The notes under the pieces: model-generated | What the model was told of the DNA's origin: nothing | The model's database searches: none | Seen by the model: only the letters and a program-made list of their open reading frames with translations | Program-made: the position numbers and the translations under genes | Source: Mixophyes australis | Taxonomy: Eukaryota; Chordata; Amphibia; Anura; Limnodynastidae | DNA length: 64,000 nucleotides | Direction: 5' to 3' | Assembly: GCA_036250195.1 (NCBI GenBank) | Contig: JAVHZZ010000006.1 | Span: 187,673,850 to 187,737,849, forward strand | In this document: positions 44,018 through 56,076 of the stretch, piece after piece | Layout of the letters: each line of letters opens with the position of its first letter | Position numbering within the stretch: position 1 is the first letter of the stretch

Positions 44018-45625
44018 ATAAATGATATCAATCCAACACTCATGAGATCCAACATTTTACCAGAAATTATATCTTGCCTCGTTTTCAGATCTTAATTTGA
44101 ACCGAGAAACAGAGTCATGACTCGGCTCGGTACCCCCAAAATTCGGATCTGTCGGATTTCTCAGAATCTGAATCGCTCATCTCTACAATTTTTCCACCAA
44201 AAGTGTGAATTAGTGGTATTTACCTGATTGGCAGATCTAATAATGCTTAAAAATTAAAATATTGTTTTTTTAAGACCAATATTCACTCATGTTCCAAAGT
44301 CTATGGAAGCTTGTATACGGCATAAGAGGGAAGCCAATTGAGGTATTGCATCGGGCAGCAGAATGGATAGACACAACCTTCCGGCCACTAAACAGACTTT
44401 ATGGCAAACACTCTGTCATGAAGGTCAAAATATTATTGCTCGTGACCTCTCCCTGACTTACTAAATTACTTACTACACTACACAATCATTTGTTACAGAT
44501 TACTTGAGTAATTGGTTAATATTGCATTGGTCAGCATTTTTTCTCTTGGTCAGTGTATCATTCAGCCATCATCTAGTTTACTCTATCCAAATAACATAGC
44601 CTGTAAATATTTGTAAGGAGATAACCTAATTCTAAGGAACACAACCTAAAATAACCCTTGGACTAATTTGAAAGGCAATTAGTAATTTTAACAATAGTAA
44701 AATATTTCATACAATGAAATTGTTTCAAATACAGTATAGAACCCAAGGTGGAAGTGATAGACCATACCAACACTTCCTTCATTTTAAATGATCAAATTCC
44801 ATTCACTTAAATTTTATATCCCGCCCCTTTAACCTTTCCACTTCAACCACTGATAATACCACATAAAATGTAATTATTTTTTTTTTTATTTGATGCTCCC
44901 AGAAAGCAGTGTAGTGTAACACTTAACTAGGTATAATTATAGTGGAAGACACAACTGCTAAGAACTCATATGGGGCATCTGGCACTTTATTTACTCAATT
45001 AAAAAATTAAAAAATAAAATATATATTTTTTTCTCAATAGTGATGGGAGGCTCTATCAGATATCCCCTGCATGCATACACTATCTGAACCAGTGCTATTT
45101 TGATCTAATATTTGAACATATGTAAGGAACCAAGGGATTCACTGACAGCGCAGGTACAACAATGGCAAGCACAGGGGATACATTTATATTTGGTAAGAGA
45201 CATACCTATATGTACTATATGTACTGTGGCCAGCCAGAACAAGGTTCAGATGTATATGAGTAGGATCAGACCCAGAGGCAGATCTAGACTTCTTGTTTGG
45301 AAGTCTAGATCTGGAAGTCTAGGTCTCAGTGTATAGTAGCCTCATAACAAAATTACATTTGTTTGAAGAAAAATATATGGAAGTCAATGTAGTTCCAATG
45401 AAACGCTGCCATTGTAGTTTTCTACCTTGTGTGTTACCTTCTCTTATTTCCTCCTCATTCTCTCTGTGTCGCTATTAAAATTTAATTTTCATGCTGGATC
45501 AGTTTCTTTTCACCATCCCTGCTGCAGTGCAGTGTATCCAATTCCCTCCCATGTCGGCCAGTCACATTACCCAGCTCATCTGTCACTCATAATTCCTTTA
45601 ATTATAGGAATACAGATTCTAACTT
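44018..45625. other. No gene seen
   Basis: 44,083-44,195 carries a GGTACCCCCAAAATTCGGAT and TCTGAATCGCTCATCTCTA segment of a recurring repeat type. The remainder is AT-rich with no supported coding frame. Confidence 0.45.
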
Positions 45626-45630
45626 CCCAG

Positions 45631-47438
45631 TGTTACGAGCCGCGGCGGCCTCGGGCACCGACGTGACTCACTCCCTGCTGCTCCTGGCGTCCCGGCCATC
45701 CCTATGGCAACCGGGACGTAATTTCCGTTTCTCGGCCCGACCGTTGCTAGGACAATGGTCGGACGCCGAGCTGTCAGTGTTTTGCACCCCAGCGAACACA
45801 GGGCAGCCAGGCGCATGCGCCATTAAGCCTGCGGGTTGTTAATGTTAAATTAAATTTATTAGGTCACACCTGGGGGGCTCATTTTACCATCTCCTTGCCT
45901 ATCACTGATTGGATGTTGTGACTGGATCACTCATAAATAACTTATGGTATCAATTTATTTAAGGAAAATAGCGCAGGGGGCGCATATTTATATAATTGCC
46001 AATGCACTTATTTTGTGTATTGTATATATTCTGAGACTGGAAATCGTTATTTCTGAGACTAGGCTAGAAACTGTTTTTTCCTGTTTTCATCTTACTAAAG
46101 GATATGCCTTATTTCTCATGCATATATCAGATACAATAGGCCTTTGTGGATGGAGGTCTTTTGTGTATTGGGATGTATTTAGTATGGAAGTGTCATTTGT
46201 AAGGTTGCTATTGGAAACCTCCAATTAGGCATATGTGCAAGGGAGTCTGATAGCAGGAAGTGCTAACGAAGTTTTGTGATGAAGTGTCATGCTTGCTCTG
46301 GCCAAAGGCCCAGCATGGAGTCGTTACTGTGTGGCTTTTTGCCCAGAGAGAATTTCACAGATAAGTGTAAATTTTGTTAGCCTTGCAATGCATGTAAATC
46401 CATGTTTGTGTAAATAGAGTATATCCTGATGCTAAAAATAGCAATGTCTGAAATGTATAAAAGGCACTAGCTTGTATGTGAAAAGTGTTCTTCTGATTTC
46501 AACTTGACCTGATCATTGGTACCACTAACCAGTGTGAGCAAATAAACATTTTGCTTCAAAGACCTGCTTGGAAACATCTTCAATTTTGCTGTATTCCTGT
46601 GACCTGCAGATTAGACCCTAAACTAATTTGTTCTCCGACTGTCTGAGGTTTGGACCCAAGCTTTTCCAGTACCACCGCTCTGCCTGCTACCCATGCAGCC
46701 CTGGTCAGTGTGATAGGCCAGGGGGGGATCCATCCACAGCAACCCTGATCTATCGTGAGAGGTCAGGGGTACCAGCCCAGGTACACCAGCAATGAGGTAT
46801 GCTAGTAGCGTCAACTACCCAGAAGAAACCTGGTTCTGGATGCCAGTATAGGAGTCCAGTGGTGGCAGCCTTTGTAAGCCCCTACTGCAGAAAGAGGGCG
46901 CATTTGGGATAACAAAAGGGAACGGTGGCAAAGTAAGTCCAGCCAGTTCCCAGCAACAACAGACAGGGTGGCATAGGCGGTCCATCCTGTCACAGATTTC
47001 TTGACTATTTAAGGCAGGGAGGCCTCTTTGCCGGTTATAGCCTGGATTCTGTCTGTTGCTGACCTGCTCCTGTCCTGTTTCTGTCTTGCTCCAGTGTTCC
47101 TGTGGATACTCTGCCAGTTTACTATTGGACCTCCTGTTGTGACCCTTTGCTCTGTTTCTGGATTCTTCTCTCATGCTGGTGACCCTGACCCTTTGGTGTG
47201 TTATTTGACTATTCTGCTTGCTTCTGACCCTGGCTTACGTCTGACCATCCATTACCATCTATTCAGCCTCCTCCGGCCCTGCCGCTGCAGTGTTGTTAAT
47301 AAACTTACACTACATTAAGAGTAAAGTCCTGGGGGCATCCAAGTACCTGTGGGCACATAAATCTCTATGGGAAAGGCGGCTGCTATAAGCCCTCTTCCAT
47401 CAGTTCGGTAAGTTTATTATCAGACCAGCAGCCTAACA
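45631..47438. mobile_element. Solo LTR A (Ty3/gypsy-type), interrupted by solo LTR B
   Basis: The LTR begins TGTTACGAGCCGCGGCGG and ends AGCCTAACA, with matching TGTTA/TAACA tips. It is flanked by a perfect 5-bp duplication CCCAG (45,626-45,630 and 47,439-47,443). Without the 1,078-bp nested LTR its length is about 730 bp. An AATAAA lies at 47,298-47,303. No internal region remains, so it is a product of LTR-LTR recombination. Orientation is taken from the polyadenylation signal. Confidence 0.88.
45917..46994 (+). mobile_element. Solo LTR B nested in LTR A
   Basis: It begins TGTGACTGGATCAC and ends TCCATCCTGTCACA, with TGTGAC/GTCACA tips. It matches the 3' LTR at 52,032-53,114 over its length, with the right part (about 46,560-46,994) especially clear. 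Flanks GATGT and GATTT match at 4 of 5 bases. A TATAAAAG at about 46,456 and AATAAA at 46,541-46,546 mark probable promoter and polyadenylation sites. Confidence 0.88.
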
Positions 47439-47443
47439 CCCAG

Positions 47444-48817
47444 CAGTGTAAAGGATTTTAGTGCAGGGAATGGTAGTTGAGGGGAGGGATCACCCCAATC
47501 ATATTTACCCCTCTTGGACCCGCCACTTGTCATATCACATTTTTTTGTACTTCAGTCTTCATCTCCTGTACATCCCCAGTTTTGAAGTGTCTGAGGATAG
47601 AACAATGTAGCCAATCACATCATCAAAATGTTTACAGCAGTAGGAGATGAGGGTGCTGGTAATGTCAGATGCAGTGCCCTTTAAGGACAGGGTTGGTTGT
47701 GAGATAGGGATTGTCATAATATGAGAAGAATGGAAGCAAAGACTGACCGTTATATTGTAGCAGGAGCAAGGTCTCCCACCAGCACATATTAATGATGTGT
47801 GGCTCCTGTCAAACTGATAGTGAAGATCTGGGATGTCAAAAGCACATCTTCAGCTTTTTGTCCATCTCTAATTTGGATCTTCCTATTAGTCATTTTTTTA
47901 CTTCTTCATTCTGATTTATACAGTATGTCAGCATAAAAACAAAATAATTGATATATACAACACTCTTTGCCCCTGCCTAAATTACACAGAAATTCACAGG
48001 TATTCAAATACTTGGCTGGTGCAAGACTATATAAATTTTTAAAAGTGGTAAATACTGGGAATAACTGCTAGGGTATATTATTTCTATGCATGATAATCTA
48101 GGTCTATTCCTATTTGTAAAGTAGCATATTCCTCAGACAGGCTGTGGAAACTTGTACAGTATATGAGATTATATGTTGAGCAGATTTGTGTCTTTATAGA
48201 GAAACAGGGAGAGTAAATTATAGCCTGGAATATATTCTAGTGAGCAAGAAGGAGAAACTGGGCCTCTTAGATCAAACCATTTGTTGTGAAAACATCTTCT
48301 AACCTGCTCAGTTCACAGAGAACTACTGATTAGAAAATTACAGGGTACACAGTGGTTGGGAACAGTCGGACAGTTAAATCCATTCAAAATCCAGAGGCTT
48401 AAAATCATAGGTACTATTTTAGTTATATTTCTAGTCTAATGCAGAACTTGTATCAATATCCTTTAATTATGATACAACGCCCATGCCAAACGGATCATCT
48501 GGTGCTTGTTTGTGGAAGGGTACTAAAATAGTACAGAATGTGGTTTGCACATTGATTTTAGTCCAGATGGAGGACATGTAGACTGCTCTTTGAAGAATAT
48601 TTCGGTTTTAAACTCGTATCTGGCTTTAATTTATGAGGATGATCTAGCAGTCCCAGTGTTTAGAAGATTTCATTGTCAAACCATACAACAGGGAGCTGTA
48701 TGAGGCAAATAAAATATATAGTCACTACCAAACATAAAAACTTTATTTTGCTTTAAGAGGGTAAGTAAACCTAAAACAGCAGTACTGTATTAAGCAAAGG
48801 CACCATTCACACATACA
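47444..48817. other. No gene seen
   Basis: No supported frame or repeat boundary between the LTR cluster and the MITE. Confidence 0.5.
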
Positions 48818-49142
48818 GGGCCTGATTCATTATGGAAAGTAAAGCAAAAAAATGAGTAACTTTGCACCGTGGCAAACCATGTTGCAATTCGAGGGTACAA
48901 ATTAGTCTATTATTTTGCACATAAGGAAAATACTGTCTGTTTTTTCATGTAGGACACAAATACTTGATGGCTTTATTTTTACACTGACATTTGAAGTTGA
49001 TCTAGGTCTAGGACATGCCCTATCCAAACTATAAATCTTTCCCCACATTTCAAATGTACCTCCCCCTCCAATGCAACATGGTTTTGCCAAAGTGAAAAGT
49101 TACTCCTTTTTTTTTTTTTACTTTTCTTAATGGATCAGGCCC
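48818..49142. mobile_element. MITE (GGGCCTGATTCATTAAGG family), second copy
   Basis: The 325-bp copy is similar throughout to 21,632-21,944, including the TAAGGAAAATACTG(G/T)CTGTT and TAGGACATGCCCTA blocks. Termini are GGGCCTGATTCATTATGG and, inverted, TTAATGGATCAGGCCC. The flanking triplets (ACA and ATA) no longer match, so the target duplication is eroded. Confidence 0.88.
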
Positions 49143-49212
49143 ATAGAGCATATGTAAAAATTCCCATATCTTAGCATTATATATTTAACCATGTTCATTT
49201 ACTTCATTCAAA

Positions 49213-49751
49213 GCTATCAGCCGTATTAAGTTGTAATTAGTCATTTTAGGCATGGAATGGTCCCTGTAGCATTACTAAAAGGGAGACTAGTAAGGAAAAA
49301 ATCTTTCCCATGCAATTACATCTTTTCAACTTCATTTCCAATGCAATTGTTAAACTTTATCATATATATTTGTGACTCTTTGGAGTTCTTTTGAATGAGG
49401 CCACTTACCATTTATCTTGAGGTATCTTTTGAACTTTGTCTGCAGTATGACATTTATTATACAGGTGTCATGCTTATAAAGGCGAAGTAAAGATGGTACA
49501 TAGATATCAGCTGGGCGCTTCTGTTTTAGCAAAGGGGAAAATTGTGACATGACAAATTGTGAATCGTGAATTTTTCTTTCTATTTTTATCAGAGGCTACT
49601 TTGAAAAATATATATACCATTGTTTTCTGGAAAAGTTATGCTTAACCTTGTGTAAAGTACATATTTGTTATGCATATACTTGGCAGAAGCATCAGAATTA
49701 TTTTGAAAAAAGTTTTTCATAATTTTGTGTGTGCTAGTATGCACTTAGTAA
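49213..49751 (+). repeat. Direct repeat flanking gypsy element 2, left copy
   Basis: From CTATCAGCC to GTGCTAGTATG this 539-bp segment is about 85-90% identical by eye to 53,118-53,609, in the same orientation. It ends 19 bp or less from the left edge of the retroelement remnant. Open frames shared by both copies lie on the minus strand but carry no domain. Confidence 0.88.
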
Positions 49752-49769
49752 CAACTAACCCCAAAGGAC

Positions 49770-49960
49770 TGTACAATCAGGGGGACACCCCTCTTCTACT
49801 CACCCCCATAAACAAATTTCCAACCATTCGGGTACCTTTTGCCAACCACTGTCCTGCACTGTCCCGGGGGTTATCAGAGACCACCAGAGCCCAGGCTGGA
49901 GAAGAAGTGCAATAGCTTCAGGAAAACCAGTCACCTAAGGATGGACTGTCCCCCAGCCCC
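49770..49960 (+). pseudogene. Gypsy element 2: possible gag C-terminal relic
   Basis: The frame near 49,908-49,952 reads CNSFRKTSHLRMDCP, which is the spacing of a CCHC zinc knuckle with the second cysteine replaced by phenylalanine. It precedes the protease segment as gag should. Identification depends on this one motif. Confidence 0.4.
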
Positions 49961-50107
49961 AGCACCCTAGAGTCGTGCCCCTAATCAAAGTCCTGGGGCC
50001 CGTCTGACTTGCTTAACTGGCAAAGGTGAGCCAGTAGAGACTGTTCCCACCTCTGCCAGACCAACGGAGTGTGGCGTGATTGAAGGTGACTTGGAGGGAA
50101 GAGTCAC

Positions 50108-50449
50108 TTGTTTGTCCAAAAGAACCCCCAAAAACATGGAGAGACCCCTGCAGCGAGAAGACTTAGAGACTCAGGGCCGTCAATCACTGTAGTGAGTCCC
50201 CATTTTATTGATTCTGCTGCAGTATTGCAGGGTCACACTGCCAAAGTTACTGTGACAGATGGACTGGAGAAGGAAGAGCCTGTAGCCAGGATGTATCTGG
50301 ACTGGGGAGATGGCCAGGAGTTGCGAGATGTTGCCATTTTGGATGGCCTCCCAACTGATGTGATCTTGGTCAAAGATTTTGGGGGTGGAATTGTGACTGC
50401 ATTTCTCAACTCTATTACCCAGAGCCAAGCTGCCAGACTACAGTCTTAA
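50108..50449 (+). pseudogene. Gypsy element 2: protease relic
   Basis: LRDSGPSITVVSPHFI provides the retropepsin D-S-G active-site segment, here with proline instead of alanine. It is followed by a body ending ILDGLPTDVILVKDFGGG, where the family normally has an I-L-G-x-D-L motif. The frame stays open for 113 codons and then stops. It is the neighbour of the RT segment and is probably inactive. Confidence 0.75.
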
Positions 50450-50739
50450 GGATCTACACCAGCACAATCCAGCCCAGAGGAACAGACCACAGCTGCTAGA
50501 CAACAGCCATCACCAGCAACCACAGCATCAGCCAGCCCAGAGAAAAAGCCTCAAGCTGCTATTTCGGTAGGAACCAGTTAATTCTTTGGGTTGCTAGAGC
50601 ACATAGTTTATCAGAGGCAGAGGATGTTATCTCCGACCAATCTGATCTTGTGCAGGTGCCCGGTGATGCTCATGCCCCTAGCAGTATGCCAGCTTCAGCG
50701 TTAAGTATAGCTGACCCGAGGTGAAGATGGTGTAGAGGA

Positions 50740-51470
50740 AGTGGCCTGGGATGAACAGTTGAGTGCCCACAAGAGGGAGCAGCTTGAGGCAGTGCTGTGG
50801 CCCTTTGTGACTCAGTTTAGTAGGAAGCCCGGTCGGACTATCTTGGTTGTGCACAGTGTAGACACTGGTGAGCATAGGCCAACTAGGCCTACCCGCTTAT
50901 CGGGTCTCACCAGAGGCCAAGGGTTGCATATACAGGGAGGTGTGGGAGAGGATTGAGCTAGGTGTGATCCAGCCATTGTGCAGTCCATCCACTTCCTCCA
51001 TTATATTGGTTCCCAAGAATGACAAGGCATCGCGATTTTGCATATACCACCGCCGGTTGAGTTATGTGATCATGTCTGATGCCTACCCCTTGCCCTCTAT
51101 TAACGCTTTTGTAGATGAGCTAGTCAGAGCTCAGGGTTATCTAGATGACATTTCCATTTTCAGTGAGACTTGGGAAGATAATCTGAAGCATGTAGGGTTG
51201 GTGTTAGGGAAGAATCGGTGGGCAAGTCTGACTGTTAGGACAGACAAGTGCCAGATGGGGATGTCAGAGGTACAGTACCTGCGACATGGTGTGGGGGGAG
51301 GTAGGGTTAGGTCAGAACTAGCTAAGGTAGAGACAATCCGAGACTGGCCTCAGCCCATGACCCAGTTACATGTACTGGCATTCTTAATGAATGTAGTGTA
51401 CTACAGACGTTCTGTCCCAGTCTTTAGCAAAGTCCCTGACAGATCTCACTTGAAAAACCTCCCAAAGTAG
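50740..51470 (+). pseudogene. Gypsy element 2: reverse transcriptase with an internal deletion
   Basis: The start (IQPLCSPSTSSIILVPKNDK and YHRRLSYVIMSDAYPLPSIN) is followed, after AFVDELVRAQ, directly by GYLDDISIFSETWEDNLKHV. Motifs A and B of the palm, which should lie between (about 70-80 residues), are missing, so the catalytic core is incomplete although YLDD (51,138-51,149) is kept. The reading frame crosses the deletion. The connection segment WPQPMTQLHVLAFLMNVVYY follows. Confidence 0.85.
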
Positions 51471-51990
51471 TCAACTGGACATCTACTTGTGAGCTGGCAT
51501 TTCAGTTGTTAAAGGAAGCCCTGGTTCATGATCTAGTACTGTTGATGCCCAATTATGTCAAGGACTTTATTGTGCAAACTGATGCATCACAGTATGGACT
51601 GGAAGCAGTACTTAGTCAGGTGGGGCCTTATGGGCAAGAGCACCCTGTGGCCTATTGAAAACTGCTGAACAGGGAGGTGGGGTATGCCACAATTGAAAAG
51701 GAATGTTTGGCAATTGTTTGGGCAGTGAAGAAACTTCATCCTTATTTGCACAGATTACATTTTACTGTGATAACTAACCATACTCCTTTAAAGTGGCTAC
51801 AACAGCCTGAGGGTAGAATGGCAGACTTTTGCATTGGAGCCTTGCACTTCAAGTTTATGACTTTCACATCATTCACAAGTAAGGAAAGGCCCAGAGCAAT
51901 GCAGGCGGACTATCTTGGCAGGAAGAGCCGGATTCCCTGGATCACCTACTGTAACCCCAAGACTGCGGGACCAGAGGTCAAATCATGGTA
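51471..51990 (+). pseudogene. Gypsy element 2: RNase H relic
   Basis: FIVQTDASQYGLEAVLSQVG gives the first catalytic aspartate. YATIEKECLAIVWAVKKLHP gives the glutamate helix. FTVITNHTPLKWLQQPEG carries N where the family has the catalytic D (normally TDH). One in-frame stop separates the halves. Sequence then leads straight to the polypurine tract, with no integrase. Confidence 0.85.
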
Positions 51991-52014
51991 ACATGACCCG
52001 CTGGTTGACCGAAT

Positions 52015-52031
52015 GGACAAGGGGAGAGGAG
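52015..52031 (+). other. Polypurine tract of gypsy element 2
   Basis: A purine stretch GGACAAGGGGAGAGGAG directly precedes the TGTGGCTGG start of the 3' LTR. This is the plus-strand priming site expected for an LTR retroelement. Confidence 0.75.
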
Positions 52032-53114
52032 TGTGGCTGGATCACGTAGAAATAACTTATTGTAGATATTTATTTTAAATAGGAGTGCAATGCACATCTG
52101 TATATTATTGCAAATATACTTATGTTTTTATATTGGTGTCTGTTTTGTATGGAAAAGCATGGACTTCTGCGACAGTATGTCATATTTGGATTTTGCAACT
52201 GTCTGGAGATAGATAATCTCACGTTAATTAGACCTTTTCATCTCTGAGTGACCAAAACTTCTGTTGAACCTGAAAGACAGGAGGAGATAGATATCCTTGC
52301 TGGTAGATTCCCTATGCAAGTGATCACAGATGAATGTGAGTTTTGCAAGTTAAACTACATTCAAAGCAAGATTAGAGAAATGTTCTATCCTGATGGTAAA
52401 CATTCAGTAGAAAACCTCAGATGTAGTGATGCCGATAGCAGCAATGTATAAAAGTGTTAAACCCCTCCAGGCTGCAAAAAGCAGCTGGGTTGGTTAGAGG
52501 GGCAGGAGGCTGGATTACCTCCTGCCAGGGTATCTGTGTAAATCTGTATAAAAAGTGCACTGTTTGACCATGTATTAGTATTATCCCATCTGTAACTTCT
52601 GGATATCACTAGTACCTCAGTAAGTGTATAACTGTCGTTTTTAGGATTTCTTGAGCTAATAAACATCACTGCTTAAGGAACCTGCTTTGACGCATACTTA
52701 CCTGCTGTAATTCCTGTGACCTACAGATTAGACCCAATCTAATCCATTATTTGGCTGTTTTGAGGTTGGGCCCAGCATTTCAGTACCAACGCACTGCCCG
52801 CTAGCCTGCAGCTCTGGCCAGTGTGATAGGCTAGGGGGAACCATCCACAGTAACCCTGATCTGAAGGCAAGAGGTCAGGTATGCCAACAAGGGGGATACA
52901 CTAGCAGCGAGAGTTACCCAGTAGGACACAGTTCTAGGTGTCGCTAAGGAGCCTAGTGGAGGCAGCAGTAAAAGCCCCTCCTTCTGCGGTTAGAGGGCGC
53001 TTTTGGGAGAAAGAAAAGGGGACGGTGGCAAGGCAAGCTCAGTCAGTCCCCAACAACAGCTAGGGTGGCATAGGAGGAACAGCTAGGGTGGCATAGGAGG
53101 TCCATCCTGTCACA
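52032..53114 (+). mobile_element. 3' LTR of gypsy element 2
   Basis: It begins TGTGGCTGGATCACG and ends GTCCATCCTGTCACA. It is the same family as solo LTR B (45,917-46,994). A TATAAAAG at 52,447 and AATAAA at 52,658-52,663 mark likely promoter and polyadenylation sites. A 23-bp internal tandem duplication (CAGCTAGGGTGGCATAGGAG) lies at about 53,067-53,100 and is absent from LTR B. No 5' LTR is found on the other side of the relic. Confidence 0.9.
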
Positions 53115-53117
53115 ACA

Positions 53118-53609
53118 ACTATCAGCCATCTTAAATTGTAATCAGCCATTTTAGGCATGGAATGATCCCTGTAGAATTACTAAAAGGGAGACTGGTACAC
53201 ACAGGAAAAATGCTTTTCAATGCAATTGTTAAACTTTATCATATAAATTTGTGACTCTTAGGAGTTCTTTTGAATGAAGCCACGTGACATTTATCTTGAG
53301 GTATCTTTTGAACTTTGTCTGCAGTATGATGTTTATTATACAGCTGTCATGCTAATAAAGGCGATGTAAAGATGGTGCATAGATATCAGCTGGGCGCTTA
53401 TATCTTAGCAAAGGGGAAATCTGTGACATGACAATTCTTACAATTGTTTTTCTATTTTCATCAGGGGCTACTTTGAAAAATATATACATTGTTTCTGGAC
53501 AAGTTATGTTTAACCTTGTGTAAAGTACATATTTGTTATGCATATACTTGGCAGGAGCAGCAGAATTATTTTGAAATAAGTTTTTCATAATTTTGTGTGT
53601 GCTAGTATG
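53118..53609 (+). repeat. Direct repeat flanking gypsy element 2, right copy
   Basis: This is the partner of 49,213-49,751 and starts four bases after the LTR end. It ends at GTGCTAGTATG and then differs. Together the two copies enclose the retroelement remnant. Confidence 0.88.
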
Positions 53610-55098
53610 TGTGCAGGCTCTAGTCATTACACTGCACATGAACTGTATATGGCTTTCTTGTCCAAAATAAAGTGAAATCTCAGACAAAATTCCAATTAAA
53701 TGGTACTACCAATTGGACATATTGGGCCTGTTTCAGAGTTGTACTTATGCCAGTTTGAGCGGGGTAAACTGCGCAGATTTGCACTGTGTACGCTTACAAA
53801 CAGAATGTACGCTTATGCACCATTCTCGTGTCTAGCATTAACACCTCCTTATGTCTGGAGATGTGGAACAGGGAAGGAGAGTACAAATGCAGCCTAAGGG
53901 TATGTTCACACAGCTGGGTTGAGATGCAGACCTGCAGGAATGTGCAGATATGCCTGTCAGTAGGTATATCTATTTTGAGTGCCTAAGGGTTTGTGCAAAG
54001 ATCTGTGCTGATGCTGATCCTCAGAAGACGAAAACATTTTTAAAAAGTAATGCCAGCACATAGCCTAGGTTAGTATAGGAAAAAAAACACTACTACACTA
54101 GGCAAGGGGAATCAGGCTCAGAAAAATGCAGCTGTTCCCCCTGTGCTGAAAGCACTAATGCTTTTACCAAATACCCTTGGGGTAATAAAGTTGAAATAGT
54201 TAAAACCTGTATTTCTTTTATTGGTGTACTATAGTTTCCAGCAAGCCCTGGCATGCCAAAAGTGTTTGGGTATACTATAGCTTCTAGAACTGCAAATGCC
54301 AGCATGTCCTGGCATCCAGGGCCCTCTGGGATGTTTAAAAGAATACATTAAAATAAATACAAACACACTATGTAAAAAGTAATACGAAAAAAAAACCCCT
54401 TTGGAAAAAATAAGTACTTAGGGATTTATAATCCAGCTAAACTCCAGTCTCTATAAATTTAACTATCCCCCTATCATTGATAAAATTACAATTCTTCAAG
54501 CAAATTAGTTTAATCTGCCCCTGTCATTATTGGATCCTTATGCTGCCATTAAGAGTGTCATTTTCCCCAAGCAATCTTATCCGCTCCAGATGCTCCCACG
54601 CAGTAGTACTAAATCTTTTTTATGTACCTGTACTACAGTATTTTTCTGTTTTCTATGGCATAATGATAAACCCCAAATTGCCAGGAATAAATTAATTCTT
54701 GGTAAGAGTCAAGGAGGCATTGGATCACCAGTCAATTTGTCCTTCACTAAGGCTGCTCTATTCCAATACATCTCGGACTGATTCCTAAACTGGGATCATT
54801 TTACTAATAGAACTGTAGAGGAAGAATTATTATCTCCTTATCCTACGACTGCATTGCTTCACCTCTAAAGTTCTCAAATACCACCACATTTTCACCAAAA
54901 CAAGAGGTGCATTCTAATGTTGTGAAATTGTTTGAACCTTCCGAGTGGTCTCTGCTCCGACAGCTTGAATAATGTATTAATGTTTATCTAATTTCCAATC
55001 TGTGTTTTCCAGTCTGGCTTCCCCTTTCCGCGGTTCACCACTCTACTTATGTGTTTTGGATGTGGAGGAGAGACACTGTGACACACATTTGTTTAGAG
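53610..55098. other. No gene seen
   Basis: 54,225-54,320 resembles the frequent CTACAACTCCCAGCATGC-type vertebrate hAT repeat in diverged form (TCTAGAACTGCAAATGCCAG). No coding frame is supported. Confidence 0.45.
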
Positions 55099-55865
55099 CA
55101 GGGTTGTCCAACCCGCGGCCCGCGGGACGCATGCGGCCCAGCACGCCTGTGAATGTGGCCCAGAAGGAGTTTTGGTTGTGGCAAGGGGGCAGTACTGTTA
55201 ATGGAAAAAAAAATCCAGCAAAAAAAAGAAAAGAAAATACTTACCATGCGGTCACGCGGTCACGTCAGCTGGTACTCCGGTTCCCTCCCTTGTCTCCTCC
55301 TCCGTGCGGTGCTCGCCGTGAATGTCGGGCGTGATGTCATCACGCCCAACATCCATTGCGGAGCGCAGCACAGAGGAGTCACCCGCGCGAGAAGAACAAT
55401 CAGCAGCACAGAATTGGAGAAAAGAAGAGAAGAGGACAGGAGAACAAGCCGATTAAAAGGTAAGTTAAGGGGGGATTTTTTTTATTATTTCAAGGGACGC
55501 TGACCAGTGAATAAAAGTCACCTGGTCCCGGAGCATCATGGACCTTATCTCCCTGCTACATACTTCTACTTGTAATACTAATGGGGCATTATATATTATT
55601 CTCTTTGGCCCATTAAAAGTTGTTATCCCTTAACTAACATAGTGGTGTAATTAGCAAAACAGGTCACAATTTGGGGTCACAGTGATGTATATGTCAGGTA
55701 CCGCAGGCCTGGTCAGGGCACCCTGATATACAATGCCTGGCTTAAATGCACTTTATTGATATTGCATCGAAACAATACAAAAAGTGATTATAGTATAATA
55801 ACTAGAGAGGATTTTTTGAACAGGGCAATTGAAAGGTAAGTATGGGGGGATTTGAAAAAAAGTGA

Positions 55866-55922
<57 letters not shown>

Positions 55923-56076
55923 CACTTTTTTTCTCATATATATATATGTTAACTATGTTTTCTATGGTTTTTTAGATGATCAGCTATCGTTAGTGTTAGT
56001 GTATCTTATGTGCGGCCCAAACCAACTCGTCGTCTTCCAATGTGGCCCAGGAAAGCTAAAAGGTTGGACACCCCTG
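55099..56076. mobile_element. hAT-like non-autonomous element with perfect target duplication
   Basis: The 978-bp element begins CAGGGTTGTCCAACCCGCGG and ends, inverted, AAGGTTGGACACCCCTG. A perfect 8-bp duplication GTTTAGAG lies at 55,091-55,098 and 56,077-56,084. GGCCCA motifs recur near both ends. It contains a module shared with 30,890-31,095 and a (TA)n run at about 55,868-55,918. There is no transposase, so it depended on an autonomous relative. Confidence 0.93.
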
